A stretch of 64,000 nt of DNA from Lateolabrax maculatus (taxonomy: Eukaryota > Chordata > Actinopteri > Acropomatiformes > Lateolabracidae): positions 598,001-662,000 of the forward strand of contig CM062202.1 in assembly GCA_031216445.1 (NCBI GenBank). Reading direction: 5' to 3'. Positions within the stretch are counted from its first letter, which is position 1; every line of letters starts with the position of its first letter. Below the pieces are notes generated by a model, which worked only from the letters and a program-made list of their open reading frames with translations, was not told where the DNA came from and ran no database searches. The translations under genes were made by a program, and so were the position numbers. This document shows, in pieces, positions 31,561 to 40,744 of this stretch.

Positions 31561-31620
31561 ATACTTAATAATATCTTAAGCAAACACCTTTAAATGATTT
31601 ACTGATAATTTCTTATGTCA

Positions 31621-32559
31621 TCATTGGATCTCTTTCAACATTTTATAACAGAAGACATTTTTACATGTATTTCGTATTTTGGACATTTGCATTCCATACA
31701 TGACAGGACTCAAAAGGGGTTGAAGTATCACAAAATACAGGGACAGAATGATTCGTAGCAAACTGGGAACACTGGTCATATCAAATCTACCCTGAAGGAT
31801 TTCAAAGCAGCAGCCGAAAGAAAAGTTAAGCAGAGACACAAGGTGAGGTGTGCAGGTGCTCACAGCTTTTTGTCGCGTCTGTTTGGAACCAGAGAAACAA
31901 ACTTTAAGAATTTTCATGTAGGAGAAAAGGATTGGAAGCAGAGGAACTACAATAGAGGGAACAATATTAACCAATCCATAAATGTTATTCACTTGAGTGT
32001 CTGAACATGCCAACTTAACAATAAGGTAGTTACTGCAATACAAACTGTTTATGATGTTTCCACACAGTGTCAAACGGATGTTTAAGGATAAAGTAATGAT
32101 GCACCTGAAACAAGAGTACAACCATATAACAACAATAAGGATAAACACCTTGTTAGATGTCATACGTGTGTTATATTGTAGAGGACAACAGATAGCGAGG
32201 TATCTGTCATAAGACATGACGGCTAAATTACACAGTTCTATATTTGCGTAAGAGTACAAACAGAAAATCTGCAGGTAACAAAAGGGAGCAGAAACAGTGT
32301 GAATGTCAGAGAGGATCTGAAGCAGAAGGAATGGAAACAACCCTGTACTACCATACAGCTCATTCACAAACAGACTGCACAGAAACAGGTACATAGGTTC
32401 ATGTAAGCTTCTGTTCATGCAGATAACCACTATGAGAGACATGTTGGCAATAACAATTACAATGTACAACAACGCAGTTATCACAAAATATACATATCTC
32501 AAAGTTCCAACATGCAAATAAGCCCCAAGAATGAAAAAGGACAAAGTTACATTAAACAT
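31621..32559 (-). CDS. olfactory receptor, teleost type (OR8, subgroup B)
   Basis: An intact receptor of 312 residues starting MFNVTLSFFILGAYLHVG; the usual NST sequon is replaced by NVT, which is still a glycosylation site. Other hallmarks: LHEPMY, MSYDRYLAIC, KAVSTCTPHL followed by VSLLNF, and SPVMYGM (Ser replaces the Asn of the usual NPxxY-type motif, which could alter activation). TM4 and loop 2 read WLYSCFRCIITLSLN. The C-tail ends CYKMLKEIQ. It is the closest intact relative of the truncated pseudogene at 33.9 kb. Confidence 0.95.
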   Translation of the reverse strand: MFNVTLSFFILGAYLHVGTLRYVYFVITALLYIVIVIANMSLIVVICMNRSLHEPMYLFLCSLFVNELYGSTGLFPFLLLQILSDIHTVSAPFCYLQIFCLYSYANIELCNLAVMSYDRYLAICCPLQYNTRMTSNKVFILIVVIWLYSCFRCIITLSLNIRLTLCGNIINSLYCSNYLIVKLACSDTQVNNIYGLVNIVPSIVVPLLPILFSYMKILKVCFSGSKQTRQKAVSTCTPHLVSLLNFSFGCCFEILQGRFDMTSVPSLLRIILSLYFVILQPLLSPVMYGMQMSKIRNTCKNVFCYKMLKEIQ

Positions 32560-32799
32560 AATTTTCTCAAAGGGAATTTTTTTGTTTTTTATATAAAAAT
32601 CTAAGACATCATTTTTAAAAGCAGTGACATAATATTTCTTGAGCTCTACACTGGCATCTTCCTAACACTTCACTGGTTTTTTCAATCAACAAGTCAAAGG
32701 TCAGAAAATCTCACAAGCAGACAAAACTTAAAGTTCACCCTCCACCCCATCACACACATTTAAGTCTGTAAATGAAGCATAATCACTTTACACAAAGTT

Positions 32800-32930
32800 C
32801 AGCATTTGTGTTCCAGACTGCTGCAGCCCTTCAGTTGGCTGCAGCACCAACTGCCGCTTTACATACTCTTTCAGAACAGACGAACACTGACAAGCCACCC
32901 CCACCTCATCATCAATGCCCAATACAGGTT
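32800..32930 (-). promoter_or_regulatory. putative OR8 upstream module
   Basis: Minus-strand reading has GATGATGAGGTGGG (a loosely TAATGA-like site), a TATA-like GTATGTAAAGCGGCAG and GCTGCAGCC about 300 bp before the start codon, in the same order as in OR7 and in the OR10/OR11 duplication. Confidence 0.4.
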
Positions 32931-32934
32931 CAGT

Positions 32935-33840
32935 GATGGACAAGTTTTATTTTTATTTTATTTTATTTACTGTATCAGCTAGCTCAAACAAATAAAACAA
33001 TATAGAAAATCATCAGGGATGGAAGTTTGTGCAACAAGTCCTCAAGATTAAACGCCAGAAGACACAGTTTTGACTGCACTGTAGGACGACACATAGAAGG
33101 GGTTTTTTTTATTGTGGAAAGGAGTGTGTTTGCTTTGTGTAGACATTTAGATGATGTTCCTCATACCAGCTCTGTCTCCTAAAAATGACTTTCCCATACA
33201 ACTAAACTGCACCCTCAATTATGTTACGAGGGGGGGAAACTTATTGTGTCCTGGATTACGTTTGTTTGTTACGATATGATTTTAATCAACATATCTTTGC
33301 TGTTTATTTTCTTATAAAGAATCTCCACTGGCAAAGATATATGCTGATAGAAGCATATTTGTGATACGTCAGAAGCGTAACCGGGAGACAATTTGTTTTC
33401 CTCGAAATGTTATTGAGAATGCAGTTAGTTGTATGAGAATGTAATGTTTAGAGGACAGGGTGGCTCACATACACACAGGCCCTCACTGAAACACTGACTA
33501 AGCCATATTCAGTACAGAACAATGAGTTCTGACAGCAGCAGAGTTACAGTAACTTAATCTCTTGATCTCAGACTGTGTTGTTATAGGGGAAATTATTATT
33601 ATCAACCATTTTAGCATTTATTAAATGAAGTGCAATTTTAAAAAGTCATAATTTCCCACTGAATCCTGTCTTGTATCAGGTTAACTTTTTCCATATTGTG
33701 TTCAAATTCATTTTTGGAAATGTATTTCAGTACACCACATTGCATAATATGGAGTGACAGTGAGACATTGTCGGGAACATTTGCATTTAGCAGTTTCAAC
33801 GTTTCAATGTTATATTATACCATATAATATTATTAATACA
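32935..33840. other. intergenic DNA
   Basis: Starts with a (TTTTA)n run at about 32946-32968. The rest is AT-rich spacer without recognisable features. Confidence 0.4.
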
Positions 33841-33846
33841 GTTTTA

Positions 33847-34022
33847 TGTCATCACTAGTTCTCTGTTAACATTTTATGACAGAACAGATGCTTGTATGTT
33901 TTTCATATTTTGGACATTTGCATTCCATACAGCATTCCATTTGTAGCACACTGGTCATATCAAATCTACTCTGAAGGATTTCAAATCAGCAGCCAAAAGA
34001 AAAATTCAACAGAGACACTATT
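33847..34022 (-). pseudogene. truncated olfactory receptor pseudogene (OR9)
   Basis: Matches the 3' end of OR8 (TM6, end of TM7 and C-tail). Within it about 80 bp are lost between CATTCCATAC and TAGCACACTGGTC, which removes most of TM7. The homology stops abruptly at about 34022 in TM6 (minus reading SLLNFSFGC at the edge), so the remaining 5' two-thirds of the gene are gone. The downstream flank also resembles that of OR8, so this is a copy of the OR8 3' segment. Confidence 0.85.
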
Positions 34023-34480
34023 CTCCTATTTGACAATGTAAAGACATGCATACAGAAGCTGAAAAAGGTCATTCGGCTGTGGGTTCTCATGGCAAGAAGT
34101 AAGATCAGCATACACACTGTGTGTACGAGCAGACGAGTGTTGTGACGAGGTAGCGACACCAGACCCGAGTACATGGGAAGGAAGACCTCCAGAGCATCTG
34201 AGCACAGCCTATTTCAGGATCTGGCAGCAAGAAGCTGAGGTCAGTGCTCGGGACGAGGACCGTCGATCTGGCCCTACAGTGGAGTGGCAAGCCACACGAA
34301 CACTGCAGAAGTGTCTCGTGAAATCAGCGGAGCTGTGATAAAATGATAAAATAGTAGTAAAACTGCAAAGATCAATTCCGATCAATGGGTTAAAAACCTT
34401 AAAAATATATAACTTAAGAGCGCTAAAAACACACCGTGACTGCCCGCAAACCGGAAGGAAAACCTGGATTCTCTCTAATA
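34023..34480. other. unidentified DNA after the OR9 break
   Basis: GC-richer DNA to about 34340, unlike OR flanks. It may be the sequence that replaced the 5' part of OR9. No family recognised. Confidence 0.35.
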
Positions 34481-34482
34481 GT

Positions 34483-35995
34483 CAAGTCAAGTCAATTTTA
34501 TTTGTATAGCGCCAAATCATAACAAAAGTTATCTCAAGACGCTTTCACATAGAATAGGTCTAGACCATACTCTTTAAAATATTATTTACAGAGACCCAAC
34601 AGTTCCCACCATGAGCAGCACTTGGCGACAGTGGAAGGAAAAACTCCCTTTTAACAGGTAGAAACCTGGAGCAGAACCAGGCTCTGGGTGGGCGGCCATC
34701 TGCATCGACCGAGTTGGGTTGAAAGGGGAGGAGAGAGGGGGAGAGGGGAGACAGAGCAGGAGGACAGACAACAAATCAGACTAATAATAATAACAACTGC
34801 AGCAGTGAGTGTGGAGCAGGAACATGGGGGCAGTAGACGGCCGGCAATCACAGATCCAGAATCTACAGCTCCAGGGGCGGAAATACCTGCAGAAAGTGAG
34901 AAGGCGAAAAAGCACAGAAAGCACAAGGACTACCAGGAAGAAATGGAGTTGGTAACCTGTATTAGTGGGATAGGAATGCGTACAGATAGAGGGAGAGGAG
35001 GAGAGAGAAGCTCAGTGCATCCTAGGAAATCCCCCGGCAGTCTAAGCCCATAGCAGCATAACTAAGGGATGGTTCAGGACTCACCTGAGCCAGCCCTAAC
35101 TATAAGCTTTATCAAAAAGGAACGTTTTTAGCATACTCTTAAACGAAGAGAGGGGGTCTGCCTCCTGAACCCAAACTGGGAGCTGGTTCCACAGGAGAGG
35201 AGCTTGGTAACTGAAGGCTCTGGCTCCTGTTCTACTTTTAGAGACTTTAGGTACCACAAGTAACCCTGCATTCTGTGAGCGTAGTGTTCTAGTGGGGTAA
35301 TACGGTACTATCAGCTCTTTAAGATATGATGGTGCCTGACCAATAAGAGCTTTGTAAGTGAGGAGGACGACTTTAAATTCTATTCTAGATTTCACAGGGA
35401 GCCAGTGCAGAGAAGCTAATATTGGAGAAATATGTTCTCTTTTGCTAGTTCCTGTCAGTACACGTGCAGCAGCATTCTGCATCAGCTGGAGAGTCTTTAG
35501 AGACTTATCGGGGCAACCCGATAATAAGGAATTACAATTATCTAACCTAGAAGTAACAAATGCATGGACTAGTTTTTCTGCATCTTTTTGAGACAGGATA
35601 TGCCTGATTTTTATAATGTTACGTAAGTGGAAGAAGGCAGTCCTTGAAGTCTGTTTTATATGGGTATTAAAGGACATGTCCTGATCAAAGATTACTCCTA
35701 GACTCCTTACAGCGGTGCTAGAGGCCAGGGCAATGCCATCTACAGTAACTATATCTATACATGTACAGGTGTTTAGGACCCAGAACAATAACTTCAGTTT
35801 TGTCTGAGTTTAACAGCAGGAAATTGCAGGTCATCCAGTCTTTTATGTCCTTAATGCCTGAAGCTTGGCTAACTTACCGGTTTCATCTGGCTTTATCAAT
35901 AAGTATAATCTGCATAGCAGTGAAAGTTTATGGAGTGTTTCCTGATAATATTGCCTAAAGGAAGCATATACAAGGTAAATAAAAGTGGTCTGAGC
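34483..35995 (-). mobile_element. L2/Maui-like LINE, 3' half
   Basis: The tail begins at AGTCAAGTCAAGTCAATTTT (34483). Toward the right come the 3' untranslated region, the polymerase C-terminus (35096-35788: DQDMSFNTHIKQTSRTAFFH, LVHAFVTSRLDNCNSLLSG, VLTGTSKREHISPILASLHW, LLWNQLPVW) and, after frameshifts, YADD-proximal sequence to about 35995. 5'-truncated. Confidence 0.85.
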
Positions 35996-35999
35996 ACTA

Positions 36000-36815
36000 A
36001 TAGCCAGCAGGGGGCTAGTTTATTCAGTCACATTATTTTGTATGATGCAATATTTATTCTCTGTACCCCAGTCTGAACATAACATTTGATGCCATAATTA
36101 TTTTGTGGATATCCCTGCCCTGGGACCGCTGATCAAATGTAGCTTTCTAGCTAACTCTGGAACACTCAGTGACAATAAATAATATAAGAACTGTGGGTTA
36201 ATGGGGTGGAGGACGCTAACATGACAGCTGACAGCAGCAGAGAGGAGACCAGATCTAAACTGTGACAGCAACAATATGATGGACAGAAATCATGTCTAAA
36301 TCTGGTTGGTTAAACTGAAAGAATAAAGAAAGAGAGAAAGCGTATGAAAAAGAATCTATACATCAGCCCGGATTCATCTGCTTCTTTTCAGATCATATTT
36401 CAGAAACAATTAAAATTATTCTTTTTAAGATTTCTAAACTTTAGTGGCTCATCATTGTTCTGTGTATAGGTGGCACACCTCAGTATCCCCTCATTAGTGA
36501 CAATTCACACATACAGGCAGTCTTGTAAAATGCAATGGAGTTGATCATTTATATATTAATATTTATCCAGCATGATATTACAAAGTATAGGTTGTTATGA
36601 AACTAAGGACAAGAAAACTCATCATAAAAGAGTTTAGCCTGGAAGGCTCTTCCTGTGTCAGAGTGTCCTGAACAAAGTTAATGATGTATTTCCACATGGT
36701 TCTGAGAAAAGAATTGCCTGACAACAGGATGTGTGGAAGACTTGAGGAGTAAGTGGAGGTATGTTTTGAGATGATGTAAGGCATGATAAGCAAAGAACCA
36801 GTCAAACCAGTGCTG
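36000..36815. other. intergenic DNA, no gene seen
   Basis: Spacer without recognisable genes. A minus-strand open frame at 36578-36805 has no known motif. Confidence 0.4.
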
Positions 36816-36980
36816 GGGTCTGCTCTGGCTGATTGGTCTCACTGGTTAACAGCTCTGACTGTAATTTGCTTCAGAGGGAATTAGTGGAAACTGTGGCTGA
36901 TGTCAAGAAGCCTCAGGGACAAAAATGTTGACAGGCTGAAATGACCTTTGACCAGGGGAACTTCATTAATGAGTTTACAA
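36815..36980 (+). repeat. repeated segment, copy 1 (partner at 46.2 kb)
   Basis: GTCTGCTCTGGCTGATTGGT, then ACAGGCTGAAATGACCTTTG, recur in the same orientation at about 46200-46385 with only a few differences by eye. No coding motif. Confidence 0.7.
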
Positions 36981-37129
36981 ATATATTAATACCATAAACG
37001 AAGTCAAAAGAAACAGCAAAATGATGAATGGAAAACCATTAACCAACATATAAAGAATGACTATAGGACCACTGATAGAAAAGTCTTAGCATTGAACATA
37101 TGTGGAAACTTAATTCATGAGCCTGATGA

Positions 37130-37450
37130 ATTCCATATGTCCATAAGTCAATCAACATTCCCAAATCTGCAGTTGTGACAACCATTTATGAGGCCGGTGA
37201 ACCAACACATGAGGCAAACTATAGGCCCATTTGCATTATGCCAATAGCATCAAAGATCATAGAAAAAGTGGTAACACAGCAACACAGAACATGTCTCACT
37301 TCACCCAGTGCAATTTGGTTTTAGAAAACATTACTCGACTGAGACTGCCAATTCACACAACAACTTAAGTCAGAGGTGGCGTTGTAAGTGGAGTATTGTT
37401 GGATTTACTTAGGGCATTTGACACTGTTAATCATAATGCATTCTTTCAAA
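37130..37450 (+). mobile_element. LINE reverse-transcriptase fragment
   Basis: Plus-strand reading gives YEAGEPTHEANYRPICIMPI, ASKIIEKVV, then (shifted) HPVQFGFRKHYSTETAN and a motif A-like LDLLRAFDTVNHN. It is the start of the RT domain of a LINE distinct from the Maui-like copies, truncated on both sides. Confidence 0.6.
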
Positions 37451-37495
37451 GGGCCAGCAGGAGGCGACTCCACTGGTTGCAACAACAAATATAGC

Positions 37496-37528
37496 AACAT
37501 GGTTTGATGACATACATGTGTTATATTA
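37496..37528 (-). pseudogene. olfactory receptor relic at a duplication edge
   Basis: CAACATGGTTTGATGACATA then CATGTGTTATATT matches the segment encoding YNTRMTSNHV in the subgroup B ORs. It ends exactly where the L1 3'-end sequence of the duplicated segment begins. A longer form of the same relic is at 39753. Confidence 0.65.
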
Positions 37529-37529
37529 T

Positions 37530-37770
37530 ATATTTTCTGCAATTGTACAAAGATAAGGCTGTATTGGAAAAATGATAATGCCCTGTGATGTGTCTTGGGA
37601 ACATTAAAGTGTTGTGATGAGAGAACAGGAACAGTGGCTGGAAATTATTCAAGAAATCTTTGTTATGGAAAAGTTGACACACCTTCTGAGATTCAAGGAG
37701 AAGACATTTAATAAGAACTGAAAGAAATTTTACTTTTATATGATATGACACCGGCTGAACGAATGCCTAA
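37530..37770 (+). mobile_element. L1 3' end, duplicated copy
   Basis: Matches 42778-43060, the 3' end of the L1 element: ATTTTCTGCAATTGTACAAA, GAACATTAAAGTGTTGTGAT, ATCTTTGTTATGGAAAAGTT. About 35 bp present in the other copy are missing near 37580. It was probably copied together with OR10 rather than inserted independently. Confidence 0.75.
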
Positions 37771-38172
37771 TTAAAATATATTTGTATGAATATCGAAATG
37801 TTTCCAGACTCACTGTTGTTTTTATTTTATTATTATTTATTTGTTTGCATGACCTATGGTATTATTTGTGTAGATGTTGCTGCTCTGTTTACAGCTCTGT
37901 GAAAAAACTTGAGTGAAAAATAAATAAAAAATTCCAACTGTAAGATCTGTCTAAACATTTAGGTGAAACACGATTTGTCTCCGTATTGGGATGCATGTGT
38001 ATATATATTAAAATCACCACTATAGATACCTGATGTTAACAATATTGTTTTATTTATATTTTAAAATTACATTATTTCAATTCACCACACTCCACATTAA
38101 CAGTGACTGAAACGGTCACTTTTTTTCCATTCAGTTGCATGAATCATTTACTATAACACCTCTTTATTGCAC

Positions 38173-39132
38173 CTACATGGTATCTCTCTGACCTGTCAAC
38201 TTTTTAGAACAGAACAGATGTTTAAATGTTTTTCGTATTCTGGACATTTGCAACCCATACATGATAGGATTCAAAAGTGGTTGTAGTACTACGAGATATA
38301 ATGACAGAATGATGCGTAGCAAACTGGGAACACTGGTCATATCAAATCTACTCTGAAGGATTTCAAATACACAGCCAAAAGAAAAATTCAGGAGAGAAGC
38401 AACCTGAGGTGTGCAGGTGCTCACAGCTTTTTGTCTCGTCTGTTTGGAACCAGAGAAACAAACTTTAAGAATTTTCATGTAGGAGAAAAGGATTGGAAGC
38501 AGAGGAACTACAATAGAAAGCACAATACCAAAAAGTCCATAAATGTTATTCACTTTGGTGTCTGAACATGCCAACTTAACAACAAGGTAGTTACGACAAT
38601 ACAAACTGTTAATGATGTTTCCACACAGTGTCAAACTGATGTTTAAGGATAAAGTAATTAAGAATTTCACAAAAGAGTACAGCCACACCATAATGATGAA
38701 GATCGCAACATGGTTAGATGTCATACGTGTGTTATATTGTAGAGGACAACAGATAGCAACGTATCTGTCATATGACATGATGGCTAAGTTATTAAATTCT
38801 ATACTTGCATAAGTATACACACAAAAAATCTGCAGGTAACAAAAGGGAGCAGAAACAGTGTGAATGTCAGAGAGGATCTGAAGCAGAAGGAATGGAAACA
38901 ACCCTGTACTACCATACAGCTCATTCACAAACAGGCTGCACAGAAACAGGTACATAGGTTCATGTAAGCTTCTGTTCATGCAGATAACCACTATGAGAGA
39001 CATGTTGGCAATAACAATTACAATGTAAAGCAAAGCAATTATCATGAAGTATAAATATCTTAGGTTTCCAACATGCAAATAAGCTCCAAGAATGAAATAA
39101 GACAAAGTTGATAAAGTTGAATTAAGCATCAT
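38173..39132 (-). CDS. olfactory receptor, teleost type (OR10, subgroup B)
   Basis: An intact receptor of 319 residues starting MMLNSTLSTLSYFILGAY. It has NST, LHEPMY, MSYDRYVAIC, and a C-tail rich in basic residues (KKLTGQRDTM). In the IC3/TM6 signature it has KAVSTCTPQVASLL where all other genes here have CTPHLASLL, caused by two adjacent base changes (CC for GG at about 38402). The protein is near-identical to OR11 in its N-terminal half but differs in TM5-TM7, where OR11 resembles OR7. It lies in a recent segmental duplication. Confidence 0.95.
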   Translation of the reverse strand: MMLNSTLSTLSYFILGAYLHVGNLRYLYFMIIALLYIVIVIANMSLIVVICMNRSLHEPMYLFLCSLFVNELYGSTGLFPFLLLQILSDIHTVSAPFCYLQIFCVYTYASIEFNNLAIMSYDRYVAICCPLQYNTRMTSNHVAIFIIMVWLYSFVKFLITLSLNISLTLCGNIINSLYCRNYLVVKLACSDTKVNNIYGLFGIVLSIVVPLLPILFSYMKILKVCFSGSKQTRQKAVSTCTPQVASLLNFSFGCVFEILQSRFDMTSVPSLLRIILSLYLVVLQPLLNPIMYGLQMSRIRKTFKHLFCSKKLTGQRDTM

Positions 39133-39299
39133 TCTTGTTTAAGAGACAAAACAACTAAAGGTTGCAAATATTAAAAAACTTTGTTCACCCAGAGTAAAGA
39201 ATTTGTTTTGTTAAAAAGCTTCATTTTGACCAAACAGCGACACCTTATCATAACTGCTTTACTGGACACTACATTAACGCAGCTATTAAACTCCCAATC

Positions 39300-39425
39300 C
39301 TCATCCTCTGTTCAGGATTTGTAACCTGCTGTGCTGCAGACTGCTGCAGGAACATCTGCTGTTTGGTACCTTTTCAGAACAGAAGACTCCCAACAGGCCA
39401 GTCCTACGTCATTACCGTTTGCAGT
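39300..39425 (-). promoter_or_regulatory. putative OR10 upstream module
   Basis: Minus-strand reading: GGTAATGACGTAGGACTGG, then TTCTGTTCTGAAAAGGTACC, then AAACAGCAGATGTTCCTGCA, GCAGCACAGCAGG. The TAATGA-type site and the GCAG-rich block are in the same order as in OR7 and OR8. Duplicated nearly unchanged upstream of OR11 (about 44400-44520). Confidence 0.4.
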
Positions 39426-39752
39426 ACTGGCTCAACAACAGTCAGAGATGTTTTCACAGGTGTGACTGAAGCAAGTTGCTTCATTTTAAAGGCTACTCTC
39501 AAAACAGAAGCAGCTTTTAATATGTTTCACATGACATTTAATCACAGCATTGTTTGATTTTGGGAGGGGAGGAGTATTGCTGTTTTTTTTTTGGCTTTTC
39601 TCAAATTGTCCAATTTCAGTTTAACTTCTCGAAAAGGGAGAAACTACTCAAATTAAACAATCTGAAAGGAAACATCAGTCTTATTCCCCGCTGAGAAACA
39701 AATTCTGATAATTGGTAGCTCAATCCTGAGAAACGCAACAACCAAGATAGCA

Positions 39753-39825
39753 ACATGGTTTGATGACATACATGTGTTATATTGTACAGGACAACAGATT
39801 GCACTGTACCTGTCATAAGACATGA
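39753..39825 (-). pseudogene. olfactory receptor relic
   Basis: CAACATGGTTTGATGACATA to CTGTCATAAGACATGATAG matches the OR segment from MSYDRY to MTSNHV in reverse. About 70 bp. The same relic, shorter, occurs at 37496 at the other edge of duplication copy 1. Confidence 0.7.
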
Positions 39826-39839
39826 TAGACTTAGATTTA

Positions 39840-40740
39840 GACAGGTTTTACAATATGATACAAACATATTACTATATGAATATTATAAAGTGCATAGAAC
39901 AAAAATAGCAGATATGTAAGTAGTAGCCTGTGGAGTAATAATAGTGCAAAGGTTCAACAGGTATGATATGTGCAAATCTACAGTGTATAGCTTGGAGTGA
40001 CAAGTTCTCTGGACCACAGAGTCCAGAGAACTGTCACCAGTGCACTAGAGAACACAGTCCTACAATAGTGCACGCTGAGGTAGAATAAGGTGAGAATAAT
40101 GTCATTGTCCAGTTATTTGTTCAACAACCTGATAACCTGGGCGAAAAAGCTGTTGCAGAATCTTGTGGTTCTGCAGTGGATGCTACAAAATCTTTTTCCA
40201 GAGGCTAACAGGGTGAACAGTCCACGATGGGGGTGTGAGGAGTCTTTTAGGATATTCCTAACTCGGGACATGCAACGCTTTGGTGCAATATCCTCCTGAA
40301 ACTGGAAGGTGTCGAATGTGGGAGGGACTTTGGAGATGATGTGCTCCTTTACCGGCCTCTCAAAGCACTTCATCATGATGGGAGTGAGTGCGATGGGCTG
40401 GTAGTCATTCAATGATGTTATATTGTTCTTTTTTGGCTCTGGAATGATGATGGCAGACTTAAAACACGTTGGGACTTTGGCTTGGTCCAGCGAGATGTTG
40501 AAAATGTCCGTTAAAGCCCAAGCTACCTGATCTGCACATTCACTGAGTACCCACCCTGGAAAGTTATCTGGGCCCGGGGCCTTCTTTGTGTTGATGTTCC
40601 TCAGTGACCTTCGCACATCAGATTTCTCTGCAGCAGTGCCATTTAGTGTCTCAAACCTTCCAAAAAAGTTATTTAATTTGTTGAGGAAGTCTGCATCATC
40701 TTCACTTGCAGAAACCATGCGCTCAGTACTCCATAGTATC
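39840..40740 (-). mobile_element. CR1/Rex1-like LINE with internal deletion
   Basis: A minus-strand frame (40113-40718) starts with the polymerase N-terminus (KAPGPDNFPGWVLSECADQ, IFNISLDQAKVPTCFKSA, LNDYQPIALTPIMMKCFERP) up to FDTFQFQ, then jumps directly to the extreme C-terminus (ILKDSSHPHRGLFTLLASGK, RFCNSFFAQVIRLLNK). The catalytic RT core (motifs A to C) is deleted in frame. The 3' untranslated region runs to about 39840. The host insertion lies next to OR10's upstream flank. Confidence 0.75.
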
Positions 40741-40744
40741 GGTT

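Larger units (their letters stand above)
37530..39600. repeat. segmental duplication, copy 1 (partner 42778-44700)
   Basis: Includes the L1 3' end, the 3' flank, OR10 and its upstream region to about 39600. The partner carries OR11. The upstream flanks (39133-39420 and 44223-44520) are almost identical, with small indels, indicating a recent event. Confidence 0.85.
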
